Source of the DNA: Erythrobacter dokdonensis DSW-74
GTDB lineage: Bacteria; Pseudomonadota; Alphaproteobacteria; Sphingomonadales; Sphingomonadaceae
Reading direction: 5' to 3'
DNA: 64,000 bases
Assembly: GCF_001677335.1 (NCBI RefSeq)
Contig: NZ_LZYB01000001.1
Coordinates: forward strand, 1 to 64,000
Shown here: positions 30,832 through 39,703 of the stretch, piece by piece
Position numbering within the stretch: the first letter of the stretch is position 1
Layout of the letters: each line of letters opens with the position of its first letter
Program-made: the position numbers and the translations under genes
The notes under the pieces: generated by a model
What the model saw: the letters and a program-made list of their open reading frames with translations, nothing else
Told to the model about the DNA's origin: nothing
Databases searched by the model: none

Positions 30832-30917
30832 GGACAGGTGGCCGAGTGGTTAAAGGCAGCAGACTGTAAATCTGCCCGCGCAAGCGTACGCTGGTTCGAA
30901 TCCAGCCCTGTCCACCA
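30832..30917 (+). tRNA. tRNA-Tyr (anticodon GTA)
   Basis: The 86-nt class II tRNA has acceptor arm GGACAGG paired with CCTGTCC, anticodon loop ACTGTAAAT with GTA, a long variable arm (CCCGCGCAAGCGTACG), T-arm GGTTCGAATCC, and an encoded CCA. An integrase remnant starts 235 bases downstream, so this tRNA may have served as an attachment site. Confidence 0.96.
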
Positions 30918-31023
30918 CTTTCCCTTTGGCTGACAATCTCCCCCCATCGCCGGAAAGCGCGGTTTTCCAAGGAAAAAGCGTCCACCCGTGCGCGCTCCCG
31001 TTCATTGCCAGCCGTCCCAATTC

Positions 31024-31093
31024 GCGGTAAAGTGTGGGTGGAAAATGTGGGGGAGTGAGCGGTAAAGTGTGGGTGGAAAATGTGGGGGAGTGA
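31024..31093. repeat. Perfect tandem duplication of a 35-bp unit
   Basis: Copies at 31024-31058 and 31059-31093 are identical and contain AAAGTGTGGGTGGAA and ATGTGGGGGAG. An inverted near-copy of the inner motif (14 of 15 bases) lies at 31119-31133. The set sits between tRNA-Tyr and the integrase remnant, where recombinase arm sites or an attachment site would be expected. Confidence 0.9.
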
Positions 31094-31152
31094 GAACGTC
31101 CCGGCCATTTTCGGCCAATTCCCCCCACACTTTCGATCGGCTGGAGATCGAC

Positions 31153-31512
31153 ATGGGGAAGCTGACTGCCAAGCAAGTGAAAGACGCGCTGAAAGTGCCG
31201 GGAGCCTATCAGGATGGCGACGGCCTTTTTCTAAAGGTGGATAAGCGCGGCGGTGCATCATGGTATGTGCGGGTGCAGCGAGACAAGAAACGGCGGGACG
31301 TTTCGCTTGGGAGCGCCAAGCTGATTTCGCTGGCAGAGGCGCGGGGGATGGCCGTGCTCGCGCGCAAGGCAATCAAGATCGAAGGCCGCGACATTATCGC
31401 GGAGCGGCGCAAGGACAGGGCAGAGGCCGTGACATTCCGGCAAGCGGCGGAGCGGTATCACGGCGAGAACAAGGGCGGCTGGAAAAGCGAAGGCTATGCG
31501 GCGCAACCTTGA
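31153..31512 (+). pseudogene. Truncated tyrosine recombinase (phage-type integrase), N-terminal part
   Basis: The 119 residues match only the N-terminal arm-binding and start of the core-binding domain of P4/DUF4102-type integrases: LTAKQVKDALKVPGAYQDGDGLFLKV, SWYVRVQRDKKRRDVSLG, and AAERYHGENKGGWKSEGYAAQ. Intact relatives are about 400 residues; the catalytic Arg, His and Tyr region is gone. Similarity stops at about 31507, 16 bases before the dabA stop codon on the other strand, so the break marks a deletion or join. No complete element remains. Confidence 0.8.
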
Positions 31513-31522
31513 TGTGCGCGCC

Positions 31523-33904
31523 TCAGGCCGCAAGGGTTTCCGGGGCGGCGTCAGCCCATTCGAGGCCGGGACGATAGCGCGCATCGACCTTGCCATCTTT
31601 CAGCACGAACAGGTGCAGCCAGCCATTGTCGAACAATTCGCGCACGCCGGGGTGGTTTTCGAGCACCTTGAGGATCTCCTCGCGCGGGGCTTCGATCATC
31701 ACGCTGAGGCGCAGCGGCTCGTGGGCGAGGGCATCGCCGTCATGCACCGCCTGCCAGGGCAGGCCGGGGCGCAGGCGTCCGCCATTGCCCTCGATCACGC
31801 CGATCCCGCCCACGACATTGTGGATCAGCTTGTTGCCGCCGCCGAACATGTCCGGTGCGACCGAAGAGCCGAAATACTGGAGCGAAATCCAGCTCGCCAC
31901 CACCACCGGCGCGGTGATGATGAGTTCCAGCGTGCCGAAGCCGGCATCGGCCTGCCAGTCATAGGAGTGCAGGAAGGCCCGCCCGCCCAGATCGCGGCCT
32001 GTGGTCGCCTCGCGCGGGGCGGCGATGAAGGCGGCGCAGCCGGCAAGGCCCCATTCCGGACGGATCTCGGCCCAGTTGGTGGCGCGTGCAGGAATGCTCT
32101 CGCCGCTCGCACCGGGCATCCTCAGCGCACGTTCGGCGCGGGCGATCTTCGCTGCCTGTGCCAGCATTGTGCCGACCTTTGCCAGATCACCGCTGCGGCT
32201 GGCGGGCAAGCCGTCCTCGTAGATGGTGATCGCGTCGGTGGTGGTATCATGCAGCCCGGCGACGAAGAGGGTGTCGGCGGGAACCTCGACGCCCCGCTCG
32301 GCCAGACCGGCGCGGGTTTCAGGGTCGTTGAGCAGGATTGCTAGCAGGCGGGCGGAAACCTCGCCGGTGTAACCTCCGCAGGCGCCGCAGTGATAGGCGC
32401 TTTCATGCGGGTTGTTGGTGACGTTTCCGCCATGGCCGAGCAGCAGCACGATCTCGCCATGACCCTTGGTCAGGCTCATCGCCTTGAGCACGGCAGCGCC
32501 CGTATCGGCCTTGGCCTCGGCGGTCATGCCGCCGACCACCTGCGGGGCGGGCTCGGGCTTGGCCGTGTCGCCCAGACCCAGCGCCGACTTGACCAGCTTG
32601 ACCGCATAGACCGGCCCTGCCGCCTCGACGAAGGCGAAGGAGGATACCGCCGCCTGCCGGAAGCGGCCCCAGGCACGCTTGCTGCGGGCGCTGATGCGGC
32701 TGGCCTGATCCTTCGCCGGATCGCCCGCGCTGGTGGTCTCGACCGCGGGGTTGAGCAGCACCGGCAGGCGCGCCTCGCGGATGTCCGAACCATGGGCGTG
32801 GTGGGCGAGCGGCAGGCCGAAGAAGCCCGCAAAGCCGATCGTGGCGATGGATGCATCGATGCTTTCCAGCGCGCGCCGGAACACTTCCGAACGCACGTCG
32901 ATGCAGAAGGCTGCCTGCAGGAAGGGGCGGTCGGTCGCGGGCGTTTCGCCGTCGAGCGCGGCGGCGAGGCGGCGCTGGTGGCCACGGTCGGCAGCGTCCT
33001 GCAAGATCGCGAGCGCCACCTCGTCTGCTCCGGCGGCGACGGGGGCGGCATGGGCGGCGACGGTCGCGGCCCAGCGGTCGGCGACCTCGGGGGCATGGGC
33101 GAGCAGCGCCTCGTCCCAGATCAGGCGGATGGCGAGCAGATCGGCCATGGTCCGGTCACTCGTCCCCGCGAGTTCAGCCTGCCACAGCAGCCATCGGGCA
33201 TGCTGCGACCAGCCGCCCATGCTCATGAACAACCGGTGGAAAGCGGTTTCGGCGGCAGCGTCGCTGATGCCGAGCGCCTCGGCGGCGAACAGGATCGCGC
33301 GTTCGGGCGTGTCGGGGGCGGCGGCGACATGGGCGCAGAAGCCTTCAAGTCCCGCGATTTCGGGCGTGAGATCATGCATCGCCCAGGCGCGCCAGGCGGC
33401 GAAGGCGTCCGAGCCGGGGGCGGGCGACCACAGTGCCTGTCCGCGGTCGAACTGGCCTGCCGCCCACAGCCCGATGCACTTGTCGATCAGCGCGGGCCAG
33501 TCGATGCCGGTCGCTTGCGCCGCGAGATCGGCGATGGTCGGCAGCGCGCTCGGCTCCGGCCCGTCACCCAGCTGCTCGGCCGCGTGGCGCAGGGCGGCGG
33601 CATCGGCGGGCTTCAGCGGCGAGGGCGAGGCTTCCAGCGCTTCGGCAAGATCGTCTTCGGTGATGCGGCCGTCGCGGATGGCGGCGGCATATTCGGCGCC
33701 CGTGCGGGTCACGCGCACCCCGGCAACCCGGCCCAGCCGGGCGGCGGCGGTGGCCAAGTCCTCGCCGGTCTGGCCGAGGAAGGGGTTGACCGCCACGGTC
33801 GCATCCAGCGGAAAGGCGGGCGGGATCGCGCGCGCGGCCCGCTCTGCAGCTTCGAGGATCTGCGAGAACCGGGTCGGCGTGATCTGCGCGTGGTTCATGA
33901 ACAT
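31523..33904 (-). CDS. dabA: DabA-type inorganic carbon transporter subunit (UPF0753/DUF2309)
   Basis: DabA is the carbonic-anhydrase-like subunit of the DAB complex, which couples ion flow through DabB to one-way CO2 hydration and so accumulates bicarbonate. The 793 residues show the putative zinc site: Cys334 and Asp336 in FCIDVRSE, His491 in LLGHGGN and Cys506 in HCGACGG. The H-to-C spacing of 15 equals that of the Halothiobacillus protein. AAGGAG precedes the ATG by 8 bases. It is downstream of dabB with 24 bases between, hence one operon. Function is inferred by family. Confidence 0.93.
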   Translation of the reverse strand: MFMNHAQITPTRFSQILEAAERAARAIPPAFPLDATVAVNPFLGQTGEDLATAAARLGRVAGVRVTRTGAEYAAAIRDGRITEDDLAEALEASPSPLKPADAAALRHAAEQLGDGPEPSALPTIADLAAQATGIDWPALIDKCIGLWAAGQFDRGQALWSPAPGSDAFAAWRAWAMHDLTPEIAGLEGFCAHVAAAPDTPERAILFAAEALGISDAAAETAFHRLFMSMGGWSQHARWLLWQAELAGTSDRTMADLLAIRLIWDEALLAHAPEVADRWAATVAAHAAPVAAGADEVALAILQDAADRGHQRRLAAALDGETPATDRPFLQAAFCIDVRSEVFRRALESIDASIATIGFAGFFGLPLAHHAHGSDIREARLPVLLNPAVETTSAGDPAKDQASRISARSKRAWGRFRQAAVSSFAFVEAAGPVYAVKLVKSALGLGDTAKPEPAPQVVGGMTAEAKADTGAAVLKAMSLTKGHGEIVLLLGHGGNVTNNPHESAYHCGACGGYTGEVSARLLAILLNDPETRAGLAERGVEVPADTLFVAGLHDTTTDAITIYEDGLPASRSGDLAKVGTMLAQAAKIARAERALRMPGASGESIPARATNWAEIRPEWGLAGCAAFIAAPREATTGRDLGGRAFLHSYDWQADAGFGTLELIITAPVVVASWISLQYFGSSVAPDMFGGGNKLIHNVVGGIGVIEGNGGRLRPGLPWQAVHDGDALAHEPLRLSVMIEAPREEILKVLENHPGVRELFDNGWLHLFVLKDGKVDARYRPGLEWADAAPETLAA

Positions 33905-33928
33905 GGGTGTTACTCCTTGAAGCGGGGT

Positions 33929-35497
33929 TCAGCGGGCGCGTGTGGTGCGGAAGCCGCCGATGGCGCGGTCGAGCAGGGCGTTGAGATAGAGGCCGTTGGC
34001 AAGGTGGACGCGCAGGCCTGCGGTCGAGGGGTGGTGCGCCCACAGCGGGAACAGCGCCTGGGCGAAGGCGACAAGACCGAAGGAGGCGACCGCAAGCACG
34101 ATCAGCGCCCATTCGAGATCGCCCGGAACGGGGGCCACCGGCAGGATCGGTCCCCACACCTTCTGGGCGATGGCCTGGAAGGAGAAATATCCCACCGCCG
34201 CGGCGAGTGCGGAGACTGCCGTGCGCTTGGTCAGCTGGGCAGGGGCCCGGTCGGCAAGCCCCTGAGCAACGAGGTAAGCCACCCCGAAGATCAGGATCGC
34301 GCCCAGCGCCAGAGCCTGCGGCGACTTGGGGCCGAGCAGCGCGGTGAAGCCGCCGGCGATGACCGCAAAGATGATCAGCGCGAGGCCGAAGCTCTTGAGC
34401 ACGGCGGCAACATTGGGCGCGGCGACCGGGCCGGGGCGGCGAATATTGGCGACCTCGCTCACCGCTCCGCCCGAGGACAGGAAAGCATGTGCCTTGTAGA
34501 GCGAGTGGGCGATGATGTGCAGCAGCGCCAGCGTCCACAGGCCGAGCCCGCATTGCAGCAGCATGAAGCCCATCTGCGAGACGGTGGACCAGGCCAGCGC
34601 GGTCTTGATCGCGCTTTGGGTGAGCATCACGGCGGCGCCGAACAGCGCGGTAAAGCCGCCCAGCAGCACCAGCGCGGCCATCGCTCCGCCACTGGCCTGG
34701 ACCAGACCGGAGGCGGTGATAAGCAGCACGCCGCCCGAATTGATGATGCCCGCATGGAGCAGCGCCGAGACGGGGGTGGGGGCCTCCATCACCTCGGTCA
34801 GCCAGCCATGCAGCGGGAAGGACGCCGTCTTGAGCGCGGCTGCGGCGACAATCGCGGCCACGGCGAAGGTGCCGGCAAGGCCGAGACCCGTTGAGCCTGC
34901 GGCATCGGCCAGCGCGGCGAAATCGAGCGTGCCGAAGTGCGACGCGAGGAGGGCAGCAGCGACCACCAGCATGGCATCGCCCGCGTGCCAGACCAGCGCG
35001 AACTTGGTCGCGGCACGCTGGGCCTCGGCGCGGCCGGGGTAGAACAGCAAAAGGCGCTTGAGCGTGACCCCGACCGCAATCGCGGCGAGGAGCACCGTGC
35101 CGAGCGTCGCCGCCTGGACGAATACCAGCACCGCCGCGAGCGTGACCAGCATCAGGCCGTGGAACGCGCCCTCGCGCTCCTCGCCGTCGAGATAGGTGCG
35201 GCTGTAGCGCATCACGATCCAGCCGATGAAGCCCACCAGTGTCGCCATCGCGGTGCTGACGAGATCGGCGCGCAGGCCCAGCTGCGCGGCGCCTTCGAGC
35301 ATGCCGATGCCCGGCACCTTGCCGATTGCGGTCTGCACCAGACCCGCCAGCGCCAGCGCGAAGGCTGCGAGGGCCGAGGCCTCCGACCAGCGCGGCAGGC
35401 TCCCGGGCCGCTTGCCGGGGCGGGCGAGCGCGAAAATGGCGGCAGGCAGCAGCGCCAGCGGGGCGAGGAAGGAAAGGGCGAAGGCAAGCGACGGCAT
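33929..35497 (-). CDS. dabB: DabB-type proton-conducting membrane subunit (NuoL-like)
   Basis: The 522-residue polytopic membrane protein belongs to the NuoL/MrpA antiporter-like family. It shows about 13 hydrophobic helices and the family motifs LKTASFPLHGWLTEVMEAPTPVSALLHAG and TALAWSTVSQMGFM. The key lysine and histidines of the proton path are present (KTASFPLH, HIIAHSLYKAHAFL). In the DAB system DabB is thought to conduct cations that energise DabA. It is the first gene of the dabB-dabA operon and is divergent from a LysR gene. Confidence 0.92.
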   Translation of the reverse strand: MPSLAFALSFLAPLALLPAAIFALARPGKRPGSLPRWSEASALAAFALALAGLVQTAIGKVPGIGMLEGAAQLGLRADLVSTAMATLVGFIGWIVMRYSRTYLDGEEREGAFHGLMLVTLAAVLVFVQAATLGTVLLAAIAVGVTLKRLLLFYPGRAEAQRAATKFALVWHAGDAMLVVAAALLASHFGTLDFAALADAAGSTGLGLAGTFAVAAIVAAAALKTASFPLHGWLTEVMEAPTPVSALLHAGIINSGGVLLITASGLVQASGGAMAALVLLGGFTALFGAAVMLTQSAIKTALAWSTVSQMGFMLLQCGLGLWTLALLHIIAHSLYKAHAFLSSGGAVSEVANIRRPGPVAAPNVAAVLKSFGLALIIFAVIAGGFTALLGPKSPQALALGAILIFGVAYLVAQGLADRAPAQLTKRTAVSALAAAVGYFSFQAIAQKVWGPILPVAPVPGDLEWALIVLAVASFGLVAFAQALFPLWAHHPSTAGLRVHLANGLYLNALLDRAIGGFRTTRAR

Positions 35498-35620
35498 GGC
35501 GGCACTCCGGATAAAGGGGGCCCGGACAGCGAGGGGCGTTTAGGGTGCCGGAGGGATAGAGACTGGACAGATTTAAATAAAATACATATTTTTTAGAAAA
35601 CCGTTCGGAAAAATGGAACT
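35498..35620. promoter_or_regulatory. Divergent control region between dabB and the LysR gene
   Basis: This 123-base gap carries a run of about 45 bases of AT-rich DNA (35570-35613), the most AT-rich stretch noticed in the window. Both dabB and the regulator must start from here. Such gaps normally hold LysR operators, but I could not fix a single T-N11-A site. Confidence 0.6.
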
Positions 35621-36517
35621 GTGTCGAATCTCAATCTCCATCACCTGCGGCTGTTCCGGGCGACCGCGCGCGAAGGCACGCTGACGGCGGCGGCCAGGGC
35701 GCTCAACATTTCGCAGAGCGCGGTCTCGACCCAGATCAAGGCGCTCGAGGCCGATCTCGGCCATGACCTGTTCGAGCGGCGCGGGCGCAATCTGGTGCTG
35801 ACCGAGGCCGGACGCATCGCGCTCGACCATGCTGACGAGATCTTCCGCACCGCCGACCAGCTCGCCGCCACCTTCCGCGCCGTGGGCGAGCAGCGCAAGG
35901 TGATCAGGATCGGCGCGCTGTCCACCCTGTCGCGCAACTTCCAGCTCGGCTTCGTCCGGCCGCTGATCGGGCGCGAGGATGTGGAGGTGGTGATGCGTTC
36001 GGGCACGCATGCCACGCTCCTGCGCGCGTTGGAGGCGATGAGCATCGACGTGCTGCTGACCAACATGATCCCTGCGCGCGACGCGGCGAGCCCCTATCTT
36101 GTGCGGCGGCTGGCGCAGCAGCCCGTAAGTCTGGTCGGAGCGCGTTCGCGGCTTGTCCTGGCGGGGCAGGGCATGGCCACCTTGCTGACCAAAGCCCCGC
36201 TGATCCTGCCGACACCGGAAACTGCCCTGCGCGCGGGGTTCGACGCACTGACAGAACGCATGGGCATCGTTCCGCGCATCGCCGCCGAGGCCGATGACAT
36301 GGCGATGCTGCGCCTGCTTGCGCGCTCGGATGCCGGGGTGGCGGTGATTCCGCCGATCGTGGTGCAGGACGAACTCGCCGCAGGAACGCTCTACGAGCTG
36401 TTCCAGCTCCCCGACATCGCCGAGGTGTTCAGCGCAGTCACGGTCCGGCGGACCTTTCCCAATCCGCTTCTGGCCGAGGTGTTCGGCGGTGCTGACCCTG
36501 ATCCCGACGAGGGTTGA
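35621..36517 (+). CDS. LysR-family transcriptional regulator (NhaR-like)
   Basis: The 298 residues contain an N-terminal winged helix-turn-helix (about 5-63, LRLFRATAREGTLTAAARALNISQSAVSTQIKALE) and a C-terminal effector-binding domain. The segment DLFERRGRNLVLTEAGRIALDHADEIF is close to the NhaR branch of LysR. It is divergent from dabB-dabA, so it most probably controls that operon, perhaps responding to inorganic carbon or ion status. The start is GTG. Confidence 0.9.
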   Translation: MSNLNLHHLRLFRATAREGTLTAAARALNISQSAVSTQIKALEADLGHDLFERRGRNLVLTEAGRIALDHADEIFRTADQLAATFRAVGEQRKVIRIGALSTLSRNFQLGFVRPLIGREDVEVVMRSGTHATLLRALEAMSIDVLLTNMIPARDAASPYLVRRLAQQPVSLVGARSRLVLAGQGMATLLTKAPLILPTPETALRAGFDALTERMGIVPRIAAEADDMAMLRLLARSDAGVAVIPPIVVQDELAAGTLYELFQLPDIAEVFSAVTVRRTFPNPLLAEVFGGADPDPDEG

Positions 36518-36599
36518 TGGCGATTTTCCGGCTGCCTCTGGCCCTTGCAGGCGGCGCGGGCGGCGACTAAGGCCCGCCCTCCCCAGGCAAGAGAGACCC

Positions 36600-37736
36600 A
36601 TGCAGGAATCGCAACCCAGCCCCGCCATTCGCACCGGACGCCCGGTAATCTCCGCCACCGGCCTGTACACGCCGCCGGACAGCATCACCAACGAAGAGCT
36701 GGTCGCCAGCTTCAACGCCTTTGTCGACCGGCACAATGCGGCGAACCCCGAGGCCGAGCCGCTGGCCTATTCCTCGGTCGAGTTCATCGAGAAGGCGAGC
36801 GGGATCAAGGCGCGTCACGTGATGAGCAAGGCGCCGATCCTCGATCCCGACATCATGTGTCCGCGCCTGCCCGAACGCGCCAATGACGAACTGTCGGTCA
36901 TGGCCGAGATCGGCGTCGCCGCCGCGCGGCAGGCGCTGGAGCGTGCGGGGCGTGAAGCGAAGGATGTCGATGCGGTGCTGTGCGCCGCCTCGAACATGCA
37001 GCGCGCCTATCCGGCAATGGCGATCGAGATCCAGCAGGCCTTGGGCATCGAGGGCTTCGGCTTCGACATGAACGTGGCCTGCTCTTCTGCCACTTTCGGC
37101 ATCCAGACGGCTGCCGACTATATCCGCGCCGGCAACGCGAAGAGCGTGCTGGTGGTGAGCCCCGAAATAACGTCAGGCCACCTCAACTGGCGCGACCGCG
37201 ACAGCCACTTCATCTTCGGCGATGTGGCAACCGCGGTGCTGGTGGAGGATGCCGCCATTGCCCCCGCGCAGCACTGGGAAATCCTGGGCACGAAACTGAA
37301 GACGGTGTTCTCCAACAATATCCGCAACAATTTCGGCTTCCTCAATCGCGCTGCGCCCGAAGGCGAGGGCAAGGCCGACAAGCTGTTCGTCCAGGAAGGG
37401 CGCAAGGTCTTCAAGGAGGTCGTGCCGATGGTGGCGCAGATGATCCTCGATGAAGCCGCGCGGCTGGGCATCGATCCCGAAAGCCTGCGCCGCCTGTGGC
37501 TCCATCAGGCCAATGCTGGGATGAACCGGCTGATCGCGCACAAGGTGCTGGGCCACGAGGCGAACGAGGACGAAAGCCCCACCGTGCTCGATACCTATGG
37601 CAACACCTCGAGTGCGGGTTCGATCATCGCCTTTCACCAGCACAGCGATGATCTGGCGGCGGGCGATACCGGCCTGATCTGTTCCTTCGGGGCTGGCTAT
37701 TCAGCTGGTACGGTATTCGTGCGCAAGATGGGCTGA
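36600..37736 (+). CDS. Beta-ketoacyl-ACP synthase III (KAS III/FabH-like)
   Basis: This is a condensing enzyme of the thiolase fold, 378 residues. The catalytic triad is visible: Cys161 in [10 protein letters not shown], His302 in LHQAN, Asn335 in TYGNTSSAG. It is longer than E. coli FabH (about 317), with an insert near 250-270. It stands alone, not in a plsX-fabH operon, so it may start branched or special fatty acids rather than be the housekeeping enzyme. The ATG at 36600 follows a purine-rich AAGAGAG. Confidence 0.88.
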   Translation: MQESQPSPAIRTGRPVISATGLYTPPDSITNEELVASFNAFVDRHNAANPEAEPLAYSSVEFIEKASGIKARHVMSKAPILDPDIMCPRLPERANDELSVMAEIGVAAARQALERAGREAKDVDAVLCAASNMQRAYPAMAIEIQQALGIEGFGFDMNVACSSATFGIQTAADYIRAGNAKSVLVVSPEITSGHLNWRDRDSHFIFGDVATAVLVEDAAIAPAQHWEILGTKLKTVFSNNIRNNFGFLNRAAPEGEGKADKLFVQEGRKVFKEVVPMVAQMILDEAARLGIDPESLRRLWLHQANAGMNRLIAHKVLGHEANEDESPTVLDTYGNTSSAGSIIAFHQHSDDLAAGDTGLICSFGAGYSAGTVFVRKMG

Positions 37737-37786
37737 GAGCCCGACTTGCTTGCGGGCAGGCGCGCCAGTCCCTAGATGCTGAGGCC

Positions 37787-38539
37787 ATGGCAGGCGAAAT
37801 TCTCGACAACAAGGGCCGCGGCGAAGCGGGCTGGCAATGGCCCGCGATCCATCCGGAGGGCCGCAAGTTCGGCCTTATCGCGCTGGCCGTCAGCCTTTTT
37901 TTCCTGCTGGTTGCGGGCTGGGACATCATCGGCTGGCCGCTACTGCTGTTGTCGCTCGGCGTGTTCGCCTTCTTCCGCGATCCCGAGCGGGTGGTGCCGC
38001 AGACCGAAAATGCCATTGTCTCTCCGGCCGACGGGCAGGTGACTCAGATCGCCGAAGTCGAGCCGCCGCTGGAACTGCAGATCGAGGATGGATCGGGGTT
38101 TGCCGGATTGGCGCGCGGGCCAGTGACTCGCGTCTCGATCTTCATGAGCGTGTTCGATGTCCATATCAACCGTGCGCCGGTGGGCGGAACGGTGCGCAGG
38201 GTTGTCTATATTCCGGGCCGTTTTCTCAGCGCCGATCTCGACAAGGCCAGCGAGGAGAACGAGCGCCAGCACATTCTTGTGGAACGCAGCGACGGGCTGA
38301 AGCTGGGATTTACCCAGATTGCCGGGCTGGTGGCGCGGCGGATCGTGCCGTTCGTCAAGCCGGGCGACATGGTGGCAAAGGGCCAGCGGATCGGACTGAT
38401 CCGGTTCGGCAGCCGGGTGGATGTCTATCTGCCCGCAGGCACTGATCCCAAGGTAATGATCGGTCAGACCGTGATCGCGGGCGAGACAGTTCTGGCCGAG
38501 CTTGGCGAGACTGGCCTGATAGAAGGGATCGCGCAGTGA
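37787..38539 (+). CDS. psd: Phosphatidylserine decarboxylase, short form
   Basis: This enzyme makes phosphatidylethanolamine from phosphatidylserine at the inner membrane. The 250-residue proenzyme has membrane segments at about 27-62, and the self-cleavage site [11 protein letters not shown] (Gly208-Ser209), where the serine becomes the pyruvoyl group. The active-site His is in [11 protein letters not shown]. pssA follows, so the two steps are encoded together. Confidence 0.94.
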   Translation: MAGEILDNKGRGEAGWQWPAIHPEGRKFGLIALAVSLFFLLVAGWDIIGWPLLLLSLGVFAFFRDPERVVPQTENAIVSPADGQVTQIAEVEPPLELQIEDGSGFAGLARGPVTRVSIFMSVFDVHINRAPVGGTVRRVVYIPGRFLSADLDKASEENERQHILVERSDGLKLGFTQIAGLVARRIVPFVKPGDMVAKGQRIGLIRFGSRVDVYLPAGTDPKVMIGQTVIAGETVLAELGETGLIEGIAQ

Positions 38540-38585
38540 TCCGGACAGGGATCTTCTTCGGCGCCGTGCAACAGAGACAGCGCGC

Positions 38586-39458
38586 GTGAGCCGTCCGCCG
38601 AAACTGCGGCGCGGCGCCTTCCTGCCCGCACGGGTCGGCCCCAAGGCGGCCGAGGACGAGGAGGGTCCGGTGGTGCGCGATAGCGGCGGCCTGTCGCTGC
38701 GGGCGATGCTTCCCAATGCGATCACCGCCGCGGCGCTGTGCGCGGGCCTGACCGGGATCCGTTTCGCGACCGACGGCGCGTGGACCTATGCAATCGGGCT
38801 GGTGGTGCTGGCGGGCGTGCTCGACGGGATCGACGGGCGCATCGCGCGGCTGCTGAATGCCCAGTCGCGCTTCGGCGCCGAGCTCGACAGTCTGGCGGAT
38901 TCGCTGTCTTTCGGGGTCGCGCCCGCTCTGATCCTGTTTCTGTGGTCGCTGCAGGATCTGCCGCGCTTCGGCTGGTTTGCCGCGCTCGCCTTCGCGATTT
39001 CCTGCGCGCTGCGCCTCGCGCGGTTCAATGCGCGCATCGATGTTGACGACCAGCCGCACAAGTCGGCGGGCTTTCTCACCGGAGTGCCCGCTCCGGTCGG
39101 GGCCGGGCTGGCTTTCACGCCGTTCTACCTGTGGCACGAAACCCAGCTGGAAATCTTTCGCAATCCGGTTGTGATGGCGCTCTGGCTCAGCGTCATTGCG
39201 GTGCTGATGATTTCCAACATGGCTACACTGAGCTGGGCCTCGCTGCGCCCGCGCAAGGCGATCCGGCTATGGCTCATCGCGTTTGTGGCGCTCGCCTTTG
39301 CCGCGCTATTGCTCGAGCCGTGGTGGACGCTGGCGACGATCTCGATCGTCTATCTCGCGCTGATGCCCTATGGTCTTGTCAAATATGGCCGGATCAAGCG
39401 GCGCCGCGCACAGGAACAGGCTGCAGCCGCGGCAGCGCCGCCCGGCGCGGCAGCATAG
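38586..39458 (+). CDS. pssA: CDP-diacylglycerol-serine O-phosphatidyltransferase
   Basis: This integral membrane enzyme of the CDP-alcohol phosphatidyltransferase family makes phosphatidylserine, the substrate of Psd. The 290 residues contain the signature DGIDGRIARLLNAQSRFGAELDSLAD. About six to eight membrane segments follow the polar N-terminus. The start is GTG. Its last 65 bases are overlapped on the other strand by the small gene at 39394-39657. Confidence 0.94.
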   Translation: MSRPPKLRRGAFLPARVGPKAAEDEEGPVVRDSGGLSLRAMLPNAITAAALCAGLTGIRFATDGAWTYAIGLVVLAGVLDGIDGRIARLLNAQSRFGAELDSLADSLSFGVAPALILFLWSLQDLPRFGWFAALAFAISCALRLARFNARIDVDDQPHKSAGFLTGVPAPVGAGLAFTPFYLWHETQLEIFRNPVVMALWLSVIAVLMISNMATLSWASLRPRKAIRLWLIAFVALAFAALLLEPWWTLATISIVYLALMPYGLVKYGRIKRRRAQEQAAAAAAPPGAAA

Positions 39459-39657
39459 CCGCGCCCGCACGCCGGTCGGCAACGCGCAGCCGCTGCTCGG
39501 ACGGTTCCACCTGCATCACGAAGCCCGCATCGATCAGCGCCTTTTCGCGCAGCAACCGCTTGTAGGCCCCGTACGCCTTGAGCGCCGTGTCGGCGAGCGA
39601 CAGGGTGGCGGCGACCGCGACCGTGGCAATAAGCAGGTTGATGGCAAGAGCAAGCAT
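39394..39657 (-). CDS. Small predicted membrane protein behind two LexA-type boxes
   Basis: I do not recognise a family. The 87 residues start with one membrane helix (about 4-23, ALAINLLIATVAVAATLSLA) and a basic amphipathic segment (ALKAYGAYKRLLREKALIDAG); the last 20 residues are Arg/Pro-rich and overlap the pssA end in antisense. The ATG is preceded by GAAGGA at a suitable distance. Upstream are two GTTC-N7-GTTC boxes and a perfect TTGACA, so the gene is probably repressed by LexA and induced by DNA damage. Some SOS-induced division inhibitors are small single-helix membrane proteins; that role is a guess. Confidence 0.6.
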   Translation of the reverse strand: MLALAINLLIATVAVAATLSLADTALKAYGAYKRLLREKALIDAGFVMQVEPSEQRLRVADRRAGAAMLPRRAALPRLQPVPVRGAA

Positions 39658-39681
39658 GGCCGGATCCTTCGCTGATTCGGT

Positions 39682-39696
39682 GTTCGTTTTTTGTTC
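39682..39696 (-). promoter_or_regulatory. LexA-type SOS box, proximal
   Basis: It matches exactly the alphaproteobacterial LexA consensus GTTC-N7-GTTC (spacer GTTTTTT) 25 bases upstream of the small membrane-protein start codon. Binding here would block transcription initiation. Confidence 0.65.
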
Positions 39697-39703
39697 CAGG
39701 CGC

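Noticed and set aside
31024..31093. 35-bp repeat as a CRISPR array
   Set aside because: The two units are directly adjacent with no spacer, there are only two, and no cas gene is near.
32390..34894. 834-codon open frame on the plus strand across dabA and dabB
   Set aside because: It is antisense to two clearly recognised genes, its translation is rich in Gly/Arg/His/Gln with no domain, and long antisense frames are common in DNA this G+C-rich.
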